Shown here: piece by piece, positions 44,562-53,193 of the stretch | How positions within the stretch are numbered: position 1 is the stretch's first letter | How the letters are laid out: every line of letters begins with the position of its first letter | DNA from: Nonlabens sp. | GTDB lineage: Bacteria > Bacteroidota > Bacteroidia > Flavobacteriales > Flavobacteriaceae | NCBI GenBank assembly: GCA_020630715.1 | Contig: JAHDIQ010000007.1 | Span: 138,405-202,404 of the forward strand | Direction: 5' to 3' | Length of the DNA stretch: 64,000 nt | The notes under the pieces: generated by a model | Seen by the model: the letters and a program-made list of their open reading frames with translations, nothing else | Databases searched by the model: none | Told to the model about the DNA's origin: nothing | Position numbers and translations under genes: made by a program

Positions 44562-45704
44562 ATGGAAGAAAATAATGCTGTTAATCCAGAGAGTGAATCT
44601 CAAAACACAAATCCAGAGAATACTTCAAACGACGCACTAGAGCAGTCTAGAACTAAAAAAGTTGAAGGTGATTTAGAATCATCTCCTTATGTAAGTGAAG
44701 AACCTAAGGTTGCTCCACCAGCGATGGAAGAGCCTGTTGCCTTTAAATCACGTATCGATTTAAGTGAACTATCTACAGCAGTAGAGCATATCAAATCAGA
44801 ATTACGTAAGGTGATTATAGGTCAGGAAGAAATGATCGATCTATTGATCGTTTCTATCCTTGCAAATGGACATTCTTTAATTGAAGGTGTTCCTGGTGTT
44901 GCAAAAACCGTTACCGCAAAATTACTTGCGCGTACCATGCAAGTAGGTTTCTCACGTATTCAATTTACACCAGATTTAATGCCTAGTGATATTTTAGGAA
45001 CTAGCGTTTTTAGTATGAAAAACAACGAGTTTGAGTTTAAAGCTGGACCTATTTTCTCAAACATCATTCTCATTGATGAAATCAACCGTGCACCAGCAAA
45101 AACCCAAGCAGCACTTTTTGAATCCATGGCAGAACAGCAAGTGACCATAGATGGTAAAGAATATCCTATGGATGCACCATTCCTTGTTTTTGCTACTCAA
45201 AACCCAGTGGAACAAGAAGGAACTTATCAATTACCAGAAGCACAATTAGACCGTTTCCTATTTAAAATCAACGTAGATTATCCTAATCTAGATGAAGAAA
45301 TTAAAATCCTAGAAGGAAATCATGAACGTCGTGATGCAGATCCAGAATCCATGATTGAAGGTGTCATGGATGCGGCTCAAATTGTAAAATATCAAAACAC
45401 GATTAAAGAGATTATTGTAGAAGATAATTTAATCAAATACATTGCGCAGATTGTAATGAACACGCGTACTAATCCTAACTTGTATTTAGGAGCGTCGCCA
45501 CGAGCATCTATTGCAATAATGAATGGTGCAAAAGCCTATGCCGGTATTATGGGACGTGATTTTGTAACTCCTGATGATATTAAGTACATCTCAAAATCAG
45601 TATTGCGTCACCGTATTATCCTAACACCAGAACGTGAAATGGAAGGATTTACCGCAGATCGCGCGGTAGACCAAATCTTAGAATCAGTAGAAGTTCCTAG
45701 ATAG
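44562..45704 (+). CDS. MoxR-family AAA+ ATPase
   Basis: 380 residues. An acidic, disordered N-terminus (about 1-65) precedes the AAA+ module: Walker A GVPGVAKT near residue 110 (Ala in place of Gly before KT, usual in MoxR), Walker B IILIDEINRAPAK near 167, and sensor 1 ATQNPVEQEGTYQLPEAQLDRF. MoxR proteins act as chaperone-like ATPases with VWA or DUF58 partners. It overlaps the DUF58 gene by one base. Confidence 0.93.
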   Translation: MEENNAVNPESESQNTNPENTSNDALEQSRTKKVEGDLESSPYVSEEPKVAPPAMEEPVAFKSRIDLSELSTAVEHIKSELRKVIIGQEEMIDLLIVSILANGHSLIEGVPGVAKTVTAKLLARTMQVGFSRIQFTPDLMPSDILGTSVFSMKNNEFEFKAGPIFSNIILIDEINRAPAKTQAALFESMAEQQVTIDGKEYPMDAPFLVFATQNPVEQEGTYQLPEAQLDRFLFKINVDYPNLDEEIKILEGNHERRDADPESMIEGVMDAAQIVKYQNTIKEIIVEDNLIKYIAQIVMNTRTNPNLYLGASPRASIAIMNGAKAYAGIMGRDFVTPDDIKYISKSVLRHRIILTPEREMEGFTADRAVDQILESVEVPR

Positions 45705-47050
45705 TGAAGAAAAAGCTGTACACATTTTATAAAAGCATCTATTTCTCAAAGCGATTTTTTCAATTGCTTATTGCGATAGTAGTACTGTTTATAGTCGCTT
45801 TTTTATATCCATGGTTATTTGATTACTTGAAATTTGCATTCTATATCTTACTAGCGTTAGTGCTCATTGATTTTGTGTTGTTATATCAGATCAAAGATGG
45901 AATCAAAGCGCGACGCACCATTCCAGATAAATTATCTAATGGTGATGATAATCCTATCCATATTTCTATAACGAGTCAGTATGGTTTTAAAACTGCACCT
46001 AAAATAATTGATGAATTACCTATACAATTCCAGAAACGCAATTTTATCATTAACGCAACCTTAGATTCAGGACAGTCTAAAGAATTTAATTATACCGTAA
46101 AACCTGTAGAACGTGGCGAGTATCATTTTGGTTCTTTAAATGTATATGTATTAAGTTTTCTAGGTCTTGTAGAAAGGAGATACCGTTTTGATACAGATGC
46201 GATGACTCCTACATATCCATCATTTTTACAAATGCGTAAGTATGAATTGATGGCTTTTACAAATAGGCTCAAAGATTACGGTCTTAAAAAAATACGTCGT
46301 ATAGGTCACACCATGGAGTTTGAACAAATCAAAGACTATGTGGCTGGTGATGATGTACGCAATATTAACTGGAAAGCCAGTGCAAAAACGGGTCAACTGA
46401 TGCTCAATCAATATCAGGATGAGAAATCACAACCGGTATATTCAGTGATGGATAAAGGTCGTGTGATGAAGATGCCGTTTGAAGAAATGAAATTACTAGA
46501 CTATGCCATTAATGCGACTTTAGTCATTAGTAATATCGCTTTAAAGAAAGGTGACAAAGCAGGAATGTTTAGTTTCTCAGACCGAGTTTCAAATCAGATC
46601 GTGGCTCAAAAACGTGCCTCACAAATGAATCTGATTATGGAAAATCTCTACAATCTAGATACTGATTTTAAGGAAAGTGATTTTGGCAGGTTATACATTG
46701 ATGTAAAACGCACCATAAAACAGCGCAGTCTGTTGTTACTGTATACTAACTTTGAAACACTGGATGCTTTATATAGACAATTGCCTTACTTACAAGCAAT
46801 CGCCAAAACTCATCTACTAGTCGTTATCTTTTTTGAAAATACAGAATTGAAAGCCCTAGTACAGGAAGACGTAAGTACGGTTCAAGAAATCTATGAAAAA
46901 ACTATAGCAGAAAAGTTTATCTATGAGAAAAAACTCATCGTTAATGAGCTCAACAAATATGGAATTCAAACCATTTTAACCGAGCCACAAAACCTTACGG
47001 TAAATACGATCAATAAATACTTGGAAATTAAGGCTAGAGGATTGTTGTAA
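45704..47050 (+). CDS. DUF58 protein, MoxR partner
   Basis: 448 residues starting at GTG, which overlaps the MoxR stop by one base. Two N-terminal membrane helices are followed by the DUF58 core (RRIGHTMEFEQIKDYVAGDDVRNINWKASAKTGQLMLNQYQDEKSQPVYSVMDKGRVM) and a VWA-like domain. With MoxR, DUF4129, DUF4350 and SpoIIM it forms a set that recurs in Bacteroidetes and probably builds one envelope-associated assembly. Confidence 0.92.
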   Translation: MKKKLYTFYKSIYFSKRFFQLLIAIVVLFIVAFLYPWLFDYLKFAFYILLALVLIDFVLLYQIKDGIKARRTIPDKLSNGDDNPIHISITSQYGFKTAPKIIDELPIQFQKRNFIINATLDSGQSKEFNYTVKPVERGEYHFGSLNVYVLSFLGLVERRYRFDTDAMTPTYPSFLQMRKYELMAFTNRLKDYGLKKIRRIGHTMEFEQIKDYVAGDDVRNINWKASAKTGQLMLNQYQDEKSQPVYSVMDKGRVMKMPFEEMKLLDYAINATLVISNIALKKGDKAGMFSFSDRVSNQIVAQKRASQMNLIMENLYNLDTDFKESDFGRLYIDVKRTIKQRSLLLLYTNFETLDALYRQLPYLQAIAKTHLLVVIFFENTELKALVQEDVSTVQEIYEKTIAEKFIYEKKLIVNELNKYGIQTILTEPQNLTVNTINKYLEIKARGLL

Positions 47051-47054
47051 TTTT

Positions 47055-47492
47055 ATGGCTATGAATAATAAGAAGAAATTATACTTTTTAGGTTTTAAAT
47101 GGCGCCAGTTTAGCTGGTGGACTAGATCATTAATTGTCATCTTTATTCTCTTACTAGACGTTTTAATGAGATATTTAATTGATGATAGAAATATAAGAGC
47201 AATAGCAGGTATCCTGCTTTTTGGATCTTTTTATGGCTACTTGATTTTTGAATGGACCAGAAAAAATGCGATTTATTATAGACGTAATGATGGTATTACG
47301 ATAAAGATAGCTGGTAAAAAATTGCATATCGACACTAACTTTATTTCAAAAGCATGGTTAGATGAAGATGGATTAAATATCCAGCGAATCAATCGTGTGG
47401 ATACGTTTCCTGTAGATCATTTAAAAGAGCAAGATGTGGAGAAATTACTCCAAATCCTCAAAGAGTACGAGTCAAAATCTGATCTAGTGTAA
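47055..47492 (+). CDS. Small membrane protein, tandem paralog 1
   Basis: 145 residues, two membrane helices (about 24-42 and 50-68), then a cytoplasmic domain ending FISKAWLDEDGLNIQRINRVDTFPVDHLKEQDVEKLLQILKEYE. The last 42 residues are almost identical to those of the next gene, whereas the first 100 are weakly similar. The family is not known to me. An alternative ATG lies two codons in. It follows DUF58 by 4 bp. Confidence 0.75.
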   Translation: MAMNNKKKLYFLGFKWRQFSWWTRSLIVIFILLLDVLMRYLIDDRNIRAIAGILLFGSFYGYLIFEWTRKNAIYYRRNDGITIKIAGKKLHIDTNFISKAWLDEDGLNIQRINRVDTFPVDHLKEQDVEKLLQILKEYESKSDLV

Positions 47493-47899
47493 TGAAAAAG
47501 CTCTATTTCTTTAATTTTTGGAAAAAGAAATTTCCAATGTGGCTTGTTCAGTCTATAGGTATAGTTCCCGCAATAATTCTCGCAAACGGTATTTTTGGGA
47601 GTTATCTAGTGCGCGAGACCATGTATGTTTATTTAGCACTAGCGCTAGTAGCGATAAGCTATATGGTATGGAAGTTTACTTGTAAAAACTTTATTTTGTT
47701 ACAAGGTGAAAATCTATACAAACTCAGATTAGGTGGACGTAAACTAGAATTTGATGCAAAGTTCATCTCACAAGTCTGGTTAGACGAAGATGGATTGAAT
47801 ATTCAGCGCATCAATCGTGTGGATACGTTTCCTGTAGATCATTTAAAAGAGCAAGATGTAGAGAGATTACTTCAAATTCTCAAAGAGTACGAGACCTAA
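47492..47899 (+). CDS. Small membrane protein, tandem paralog 2
   Basis: 135 residues with the same layout as the previous gene and a near-identical C-terminal 42 residues, but a different membrane part. Its ATG overlaps the previous stop by one base. The near-identity extends to the DNA (47349-47472 against 47769-47892), so recent gene conversion or strong selection on this part is likely. Confidence 0.75.
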   Translation: MKKLYFFNFWKKKFPMWLVQSIGIVPAIILANGIFGSYLVRETMYVYLALALVAISYMVWKFTCKNFILLQGENLYKLRLGGRKLEFDAKFISQVWLDEDGLNIQRINRVDTFPVDHLKEQDVERLLQILKEYET

Positions 47900-47990
47900 A
47901 TCTAAATGTTCTCTTATTTTACGCTTTTTAGTCATCTAAAGCAGTCTGCATACAATTCAGTATCGTTTTTGTACAGTTGGGTTGATGTGA

Positions 47991-48012
47991 TTACGCTTTC
48001 GCGAAAGCGTAC
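47991..48012. repeat. GCTTTCGCGAAAGC palindrome, copy 10 (intergenic)
   Basis: Full TTAC left arm and a partial right arm (GCGTAC). It lies 39 bp upstream of the DUF2141 start. Confidence 0.9.
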
Positions 48013-48050
48013 CTCATATTTGTCCTGTCTAACAACAAAACCTTTTAATT

Positions 48051-48455
48051 ATGAAAACGATTATCACAACTATCGCATTATTTGTAACCTTATTAATGAA
48101 TGCCCAAGAAGCATCACACTCTCTAACTATTACAGTACCTAACGCCACGAAAGATGCTGGAAAGATGGTATTTGCTTTAAATACAGCATCTACCTTTATG
48201 AAAGCAGAACCTATTCAATCTGCAGAGGTAGAGATTAAAGATGGCGTTGCAACGGTCACCTTTGAAAACGTGGAAGCTGGAGAATATGCCGTGATTGTTT
48301 TACACGATATGAACGGGAATAGAAAAATGGATTTTAAAGATGGTATGCCAGCAGAACATTATGCAACTAGCGGTACGACCAGCTTTGGTCCACCTAACTG
48401 GGGCGATGCTAAATTTAAATTAGATGAAAGCACAGAATTGTCTATAAGACTATAG
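48051..48455 (+). CDS. DUF2141 exported protein
   Basis: 134 residues. A signal peptide (MKTIITTIALFVTLLMNAQ) precedes a small beta-rich domain with the DUF2141 signature YAVIVLHDMNGNRKMDFKDGMPAEHYATSG. The family is common in Bacteroidetes and has no known activity. A terminator follows at 48483-48520, so it is probably a single-gene unit. Confidence 0.85.
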   Translation: MKTIITTIALFVTLLMNAQEASHSLTITVPNATKDAGKMVFALNTASTFMKAEPIQSAEVEIKDGVATVTFENVEAGEYAVIVLHDMNGNRKMDFKDGMPAEHYATSGTTSFGPPNWGDAKFKLDESTELSIRL

Positions 48456-48482
48456 TCCGTTTATTGAACCTCGTAAATCTAT

Positions 48483-48520
48483 ATCCTACAAAAGCATTAC
48501 CGCTGGAGTAGGATTTTTTT
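48483..48520 (+). terminator. Probable intrinsic terminator after DUF2141
   Basis: A 7-bp stem ATCCTAC/GTAGGAT with an 18-nt loop, followed by seven T residues. The long loop lowers certainty. Confidence 0.6.
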
Positions 48521-48656
48521 AGTTTTAAACTTAAACTTAAGGTTCAAATTTATACCGCTAACTTAAATACATCATTTGCTGTTGCTAATGCTACTCAGTC
48601 ACCTATATTGATGGTTTATAATACTATCGAGAGGTTAATGGATTTTAATTTTTAGT

Positions 48657-48682
48657 TTGAGTTCGAGCTCGAGTTCGAGTTC
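48657..48682. repeat. GAGTTC/GAGCTC short tandem repeat
   Basis: Four 6-bp units of GAGTTC or GAGCTC in a row in the intergenic region before the epimerase gene. Low complexity, no known role. Confidence 0.75.
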
Positions 48683-48743
48683 ATACCGTTAATTCTATAC
48701 AAAAATTCATCTCCTTATCATGCGCTGATTGTACCTTTAAAAC

Positions 48744-49652
48744 ATGAAAGTATTGATCACAGGAGCAACAGGATTAGTAGGTAGTCACGTATCAGATTTA
48801 TTTAGATCTAACGGTCACACCGTACATTATCTAACCACGCGTGAAAGCGCCATTAAAACAGAGTCTGATTATAAAGGATTTTTGTGGAACGTAGATAAGA
48901 TGGAGATAGATGCAAAATGTATCGATGGTGTGGATACCATAATTCATCTAGCTGGAGAAAGTGTTTTCCAGCGCTGGACAGATCGTGCAAAAAAGCAGAT
49001 CATGGATAGTCGCTTATTCAGTACGCAGTTACTAGTAGACTTGCTAAAAGATTATGATCACAACGTAGAACAGGTAATTACCGCAAGCGCGATAGGAATC
49101 TATCCAGATGACCAGCAAGCAGATGCTTTTAAAGAAGATGAGATTCCGCCTACGGCGACTAATTATCTTGCAGATGTTTGTATCGCTTGGGAAAAAATGG
49201 CTGATCGATTTGTAGATTTAGGTGTAAAGCACAGTGTAGTGCGCATAGGAATTGTGCTTGCTGCAAAAGGTGGTGCATTAGAACAAATGGCACAACCAGT
49301 AAAGTATTATGCAGGTGCAGGATTTGGTAACGGTAAAATGTGGCAAAGCTGGATTGCTGTGCATGATCTGGCTGGTATTTTTCATCATATTGCTACTCAT
49401 AGACTAGAAGGAGTTTTTAATGGAGTAGCACCACAACCTGTACGCAACAGACCTATGATGAAAGCGATAGGTAAACAACTAGGAAAACCAGTATTCTTAC
49501 CTAATGTTCCAGAATTTGTAATGAAGTTGATGCTAGGCGAGATGGCAGCAGTGGTTCTAGCTAGTCAGCATGTGAGTAGTTATAAAATCGAACAATCCGG
49601 TTACGAATTTCAGTATCCTGAATTAGAGCAAGCTTTAGAAAAGTATTTATAA
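48744..49652 (+). CDS. TIGR01777-type NAD(P)-dependent epimerase
   Basis: 302 residues. It has the extended SDR fold with the glycine-rich GATGLVGSHV (residues 7-16), IHLAGESVFQRWTDRAKKQIMDSR (a TIGR01777 hallmark) and the ITASAIGIY active-site region. DUF1731 forms the C-terminus (LGKPVFLPNVPEFVMKLMLGEMAAVVLASQHVSSYKI). E. coli YfcH belongs to the same family. The substrate is unknown. Confidence 0.92.
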   Translation: MKVLITGATGLVGSHVSDLFRSNGHTVHYLTTRESAIKTESDYKGFLWNVDKMEIDAKCIDGVDTIIHLAGESVFQRWTDRAKKQIMDSRLFSTQLLVDLLKDYDHNVEQVITASAIGIYPDDQQADAFKEDEIPPTATNYLADVCIAWEKMADRFVDLGVKHSVVRIGIVLAAKGGALEQMAQPVKYYAGAGFGNGKMWQSWIAVHDLAGIFHHIATHRLEGVFNGVAPQPVRNRPMMKAIGKQLGKPVFLPNVPEFVMKLMLGEMAAVVLASQHVSSYKIEQSGYEFQYPELEQALEKYL

Positions 49653-49662
49653 GTAGTAATCC

Positions 49663-49959
49663 ATGAGTGTTATAGTTCATTTTCCAGAACAAGTTAAAAT
49701 AGGTTGGGATTACAGACAATTACAGCTTATAGAGAATAATAAACGCATTCAGTTTTTAAAGGTGAAGCATTCAGTGACTCTTGAAATTAAAGGAGGTGAT
49801 TCTGTTCAAGTGAAATTTGGTTTAATTAAATCCAATCAAATTCAACCAAAAGAAGGTGAGCGATACAAAATTTACTTAAGTAACTATTTAAAGTATGACG
49901 TAGTAGTTTCATTTTTGTTCTTGATTATTAATAGTATAGTTATTAGTTCTCTACCATGA
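49663..49959 (+). CDS. Small membrane protein, array member 1 (possible early stop)
   Basis: 98 residues: a beta-rich N-terminal part and one membrane helix (about 77-95), ending at TGA 49957-49959. The same frame continues for another 34 codons to a TGA at 50062, encoding a second membrane helix (LLMIAYAYFLINGSHIVLIKT) that matches the ending of the next paralog (FLMISYFVLLKDDISLELITP). The gene therefore looks interrupted by one in-frame stop. Function is unknown. Confidence 0.6.
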   Translation: MSVIVHFPEQVKIGWDYRQLQLIENNKRIQFLKVKHSVTLEIKGGDSVQVKFGLIKSNQIQPKEGERYKIYLSNYLKYDVVVSFLFLIINSIVISSLP

Positions 49960-50075
49960 AAAATGACTATTGTATTCACATATTTTATTACTATTGTGCT
50001 ACTAATGATAGCTTATGCTTATTTCTTAATTAATGGTAGTCATATCGTACTCATTAAAACCTGATAGCTGTAAAA

Positions 50076-50504
50076 ATGTATCATAAGGTCACTATCTATT
50101 ATCCCAAGAAGAAAAAATAGTATCACGCACATCCTATCGTACGCATTTTTAAAAATGATATATCAAAAACATACCTAAAATCTGGTGATTCCTATTCTAT
50201 GGAATTAAAGCCTGATGATACATTCTGGATACGATTAGGTGCAATAGCAAAATCACAACATCATAAAATTTCAGAAGATTCTACCTATGAAATACGCATA
50301 GGTGATAGGTTAAAACTTAATAGAATTTTATATAATGTACTGTTTGTAATAGCTATCGTTGTAGTTTCATTTTTGAAAGAATGGTATGAAGTACTTTATG
50401 CTATTATAGGAATGGTTGTATTTCTTATGATAAGTTATTTTGTTCTTTTAAAAGATGATATATCATTAGAACTGATTACGCCAGATGAAAATAAATATAA
50501 CTAA
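50076..50504 (+). pseudogene. Small membrane protein, array member 2 with in-frame TAG
   Basis: The frame opens at ATG 50076 (MYHKVTIYYPKKKK), meets TAG at 50118-50120, and continues without a frameshift to TAA at 50502-50504. The part from ATG 50199 (101 residues) is open by itself: GDSYSMELKPDDTFWIRLG, then two membrane helices. Homology to member 1 spans the spacer. Whether the shorter frame is still made is unknown. Confidence 0.65.
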
Positions 50505-50539
50505 ATAGATCGGTAGTCCTAGGCTTTTTAGGTTCAAAA

Positions 50540-50890
50540 TTGACACTATATCATAATGGTAAAGACTATGACTGTCCTAAACCAGAAGACGCATTGATAA
50601 TTGATGCCGTTTTAGATCAACCGTTATGATGCAGAATCGGTTTAATAACTACTCAAATTAAGATTACAACTCAAACTGATACTTATAAAGTGATAGTTTC
50701 AAAATCACTCTCATTATTAAATGTGGTTATTTTTGGGCTACTGATGATTTTTATGATCCTCATAAATGTCATCACACTAGAAACATGGAGTTTAATTGCA
50801 GTAGCAGTATTGTATGTGCTGACGTTACTACTATACACCAGATGGCTTAAAAATAGTACTCATTTTAAAAATTATTCCTGTTATAAATGA
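50540..50890 (+). pseudogene. Small membrane protein, array member 3 with in-frame TGA
   Basis: A reading frame starting near TTG 50540 (LTLYHNGKDYDCPKPEDALIID) meets TGA at 50627-50629 and continues in frame through KITTQTDTYKVIVSKSLSLLN and two membrane helices to the stop at 50888. Only the second part (from GTG 50690, 66 residues) is open. The order, a beta-rich head and then two helices, is the same as in members 1 and 2. No clear start codon remains. Confidence 0.6.
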
Positions 50891-50901
50891 GTAACAATTT
50901 C

Positions 50902-51624
50902 TTAACCACGTACTTTCATAGGTACTTCCATTAATAATAGTTCTGTGTCACTATCTGCATGAATGTCTAAGGTTGTGACATCCCAGATTCCTAATCCATC
51001 ACGTTCATGTAAAGACTGACCGTTTATGGTAACATTACCTTTAAGGATAAAGGCGTAAACGCCATTATTTGTGGCATCATTCAGTTTATACTGTAAAGCA
51101 TGACTTTTGTCTAATCTCGTCATGTTAAACCATGCATTCTGGTGCACCCATACGCCAGCGTCGTCCTTGCTAGGTGAAACGATTTGTTGTAATTTATTCT
51201 TACGATCTGCTGGGTTTAAAGTGATCTGGTCATATCGTGGTGTGACATTACGCTTATTAGGAAATATCCAGATTTGGAGAAATTTTACTTCTTCATCTTT
51301 GTTTTTATTGTATTCTGAATGTGTAACACCAGTTCCTGCACTCATTACTTGAATATCTCCAGATTGAATCACAGTGGTATTTCCCATACTATCCTGATGT
51401 TCTAAATCACCAGATAATGGTATGGATATGATTTCCATATTATCATGTGGATGCTGGCCAAAACCCATTCCACCGCTTACCGTATCATCATTAAGTACGC
51501 GCAATACACCAAAGTTCATGCGGTCTGGATTGTAATAATTTGCAAAACTAAAAGTGTGGTATGAATTCAACCAGCCATGATTTGCGTGTCCTCTTGTGTC
51601 TGCTTTGTGCATTACTGTTTGCAT
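50902..51624 (-). CDS. Pirin family protein (bicupin)
   Basis: 240 residues. The metal-binding cupin pattern is GGMGFGQHPHDNMEIISIPLSG (residues about 51-72), with VMSAGTGVTHSEYN near 93. E. coli YhhW, in the same group, has quercetinase activity; the natural substrate is unknown. It lies downstream of the YceI gene on the same strand, separated by a terminator. Confidence 0.9.
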   Translation of the reverse strand: MQTVMHKADTRGHANHGWLNSYHTFSFANYYNPDRMNFGVLRVLNDDTVSGGMGFGQHPHDNMEIISIPLSGDLEHQDSMGNTTVIQSGDIQVMSAGTGVTHSEYNKNKDEEVKFLQIWIFPNKRNVTPRYDQITLNPADRKNKLQQIVSPSKDDAGVWVHQNAWFNMTRLDKSHALQYKLNDATNNGVYAFILKGNVTINGQSLHERDGLGIWDVTTLDIHADSDTELLLMEVPMKVRG

Positions 51625-51650
51625 GATATATTGTTTCAGAAGATTGATTT

Positions 51651-51689
51651 TATAAAAAATCCCTAAACCATAAAGGCATAGGGATTTTG
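51651..51689 (-). terminator. Intrinsic terminator of the YceI gene
   Basis: Read on the minus strand: stem AAAATCCCTA/TAGGGATTTT with a 14-nt loop and a T-rich run (ATTTTTTATA). It begins about 27 bp after the YceI stop. Confidence 0.8.
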
Positions 51690-51715
51690 TTTAACTAAAT
51701 CTACACTCGATCTAA

Positions 51716-52369
51716 TTACTTACTAGCAACTAGATTTACAGTTAACTGGATATCATCTGATATTGCTTTATCAGCAACTACATCTGCTAGACTAGCAGAT
51801 CCATATTTAATTCCCCAGTCAGTACGATCGATAGTGAACGTTTCTGATTTCAACATCATTTTATCGCCTTCATAAGAAACCGCCACAGGAAAAGTTACAT
51901 TTTTAGTAACATCCTTTAATGTTAGATTACCAGATAACATGTTACCTTCTAATCCTGTAACTACAAATTTTGCAGTAGGGTATTTTGCAGTGTTAAAAAA
52001 GTCAGATGACGTTCCTTCACGCTCACCAGTAAGGTGTGCTTTAAGACTTGCCGCTTTATCACCTTCTAGATCTGTTACTTCAATAGAGTTCATGTCGATA
52101 ACAAATTCACCACTTTCTAATGCGTCACCGTTTACAGTTACCATACCGCTTTGTAACGCGATGTTTCCTGTATGATCTTCAGTAGGTTTTGAACCTATCC
52201 ATGCGATGTTAGACGCTTCTGTGTCTACTTTATAGGTAACAGATGTTTCTGTCGCTTCAGCCTCAGCCTCAGCAGCCGTTGCGTCTACCTCGTTTTGTGC
52301 TTCTTTACAGCTAGCGGTAAATGCGATTACAGCTGCCATTCCTAATACTTTTAAACTATTCTTTTTCAT
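51716..52369 (-). CDS. YceI-like lipoprotein
   Basis: 217 residues. A signal with lipobox (TASC, Cys near residue 21), an Ala/Glu-rich linker and a YceI domain (VDTEASNIAWIGSKPTEDHTGNIALQSGMVTVNGDALESGEFVIDMNSI and SGNLTLKDVTKNVTFPVAVSYEGD, then FTIDRTDWGIKYG). YceI proteins are lipocalin-like and bind isoprenoid-type lipids. It is divergent from grpE, with a 275-bp gap that holds a palindrome copy. Confidence 0.92.
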   Translation of the reverse strand: MKKNSLKVLGMAAVIAFTASCKEAQNEVDATAAEAEAEATETSVTYKVDTEASNIAWIGSKPTEDHTGNIALQSGMVTVNGDALESGEFVIDMNSIEVTDLEGDKAASLKAHLTGEREGTSSDFFNTAKYPTAKFVVTGLEGNMLSGNLTLKDVTKNVTFPVAVSYEGDKMMLKSETFTIDRTDWGIKYGSASLADVVADKAISDDIQLTVNLVASK

Positions 52370-52570
52370 GGTAATTGATTAATGGATTTATTTGAATCAC
52401 AAAATTACATGTACCTACAAATAAATTAGTTAAAAAGAGCATAAAAAACATCGGTGACATTTTGACATCACTATCTACAATGGCAGTACTTTTGCCATTA
52501 GCCATGCAAAGCATGAGTAAAATGGTTAATCATTGCATAGGTGCATTAGGTAACCGTTAGCTTTTAAGAA

Positions 52571-52592
52571 TTACGCTTTCGCGAAAGCGTAA
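52571..52592. repeat. GCTTTCGCGAAAGC palindrome, copy 11 (intergenic)
   Basis: A perfect 22-bp version with TTAC/GTAA arms, 53 bp upstream of the grpE start in the divergent YceI-grpE region. Confidence 0.92.
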
Positions 52593-52644
52593 TAAACATT
52601 ACAACAGAAATAAATAGTTACCCGATAGATAGAGTACCACTATT

Positions 52645-53193
52645 ATGGCAAAGAAGACAAAGAAAAATAAAGAAGAAGTTCTAGAAAACGAAACGCAAAC
52701 CGCCGAAGCGCAGCAAGAGCAAGAAACAACACAAGAGGAGCAAGATCCTATGGAAGTTTTAGAAGGACAATTACAGTCTGAAAAGGACAAGTTCTTAAGA
52801 CTATTTGCAGAGTTTGAGAATTTTAAAAGACGTACAGCAAAAGAACGTATAGAGCTTTTTAAAACCGCTGGAGAAAGCGTATTGAAAGATATGCTTCCGG
52901 TGCTGGACGATTTTGACCGTGCGCTTATTGAAATCAATAAGTCAGAGGATAAACAACTTACAGATGGTGTAACCTTAATTGCAAATAAATTGCGCAACAC
53001 GCTAGTAGGTAAAGGTCTAGAACAAGTAAAAGTAAACGCAGGTGATACCTTTAATGCAGATCATCATGAAGCTGTAACTCAAATTCCAGCTCCTAGTGAT
53101 GATATGAAAGGTAAGATCATAGACGTAATAGAAAAAGGATATAAACTAGGTGACAAGATCATACGTTACCCTAAAGTAGTGATAGGACAATAA
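52645..53193 (+). CDS. grpE: Nucleotide exchange factor GrpE
   Basis: Drives ADP release from DnaK. 182 residues. A charged, Gln/Glu-rich N-terminus (1-35) leads to the coiled coil (LEGQLQSEKDKFLRLFAEFENFKRRTAKERIELFKTAGESVLKDMLPVLDDFDRAL) and the beta-wing domain with HEAVTQIPAPSDDMKGKIIDVIEKGYKLGDKIIRYPKVVIGQ at the end. It overlaps dnaJ by one base. The dnaK gene is not in the window. Confidence 0.96.
   Translation: MAKKTKKNKEEVLENETQTAEAQQEQETTQEEQDPMEVLEGQLQSEKDKFLRLFAEFENFKRRTAKERIELFKTAGESVLKDMLPVLDDFDRALIEINKSEDKQLTDGVTLIANKLRNTLVGKGLEQVKVNAGDTFNADHHEAVTQIPAPSDDMKGKIIDVIEKGYKLGDKIIRYPKVVIGQ

Noticed and set aside
3355..52592. Reading the GCTTTCGCGAAAGC palindromes as Rho-independent terminators
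   Set aside because: No loop beyond the central bases, no T-tract, and most copies lie in promoters or inside genes.
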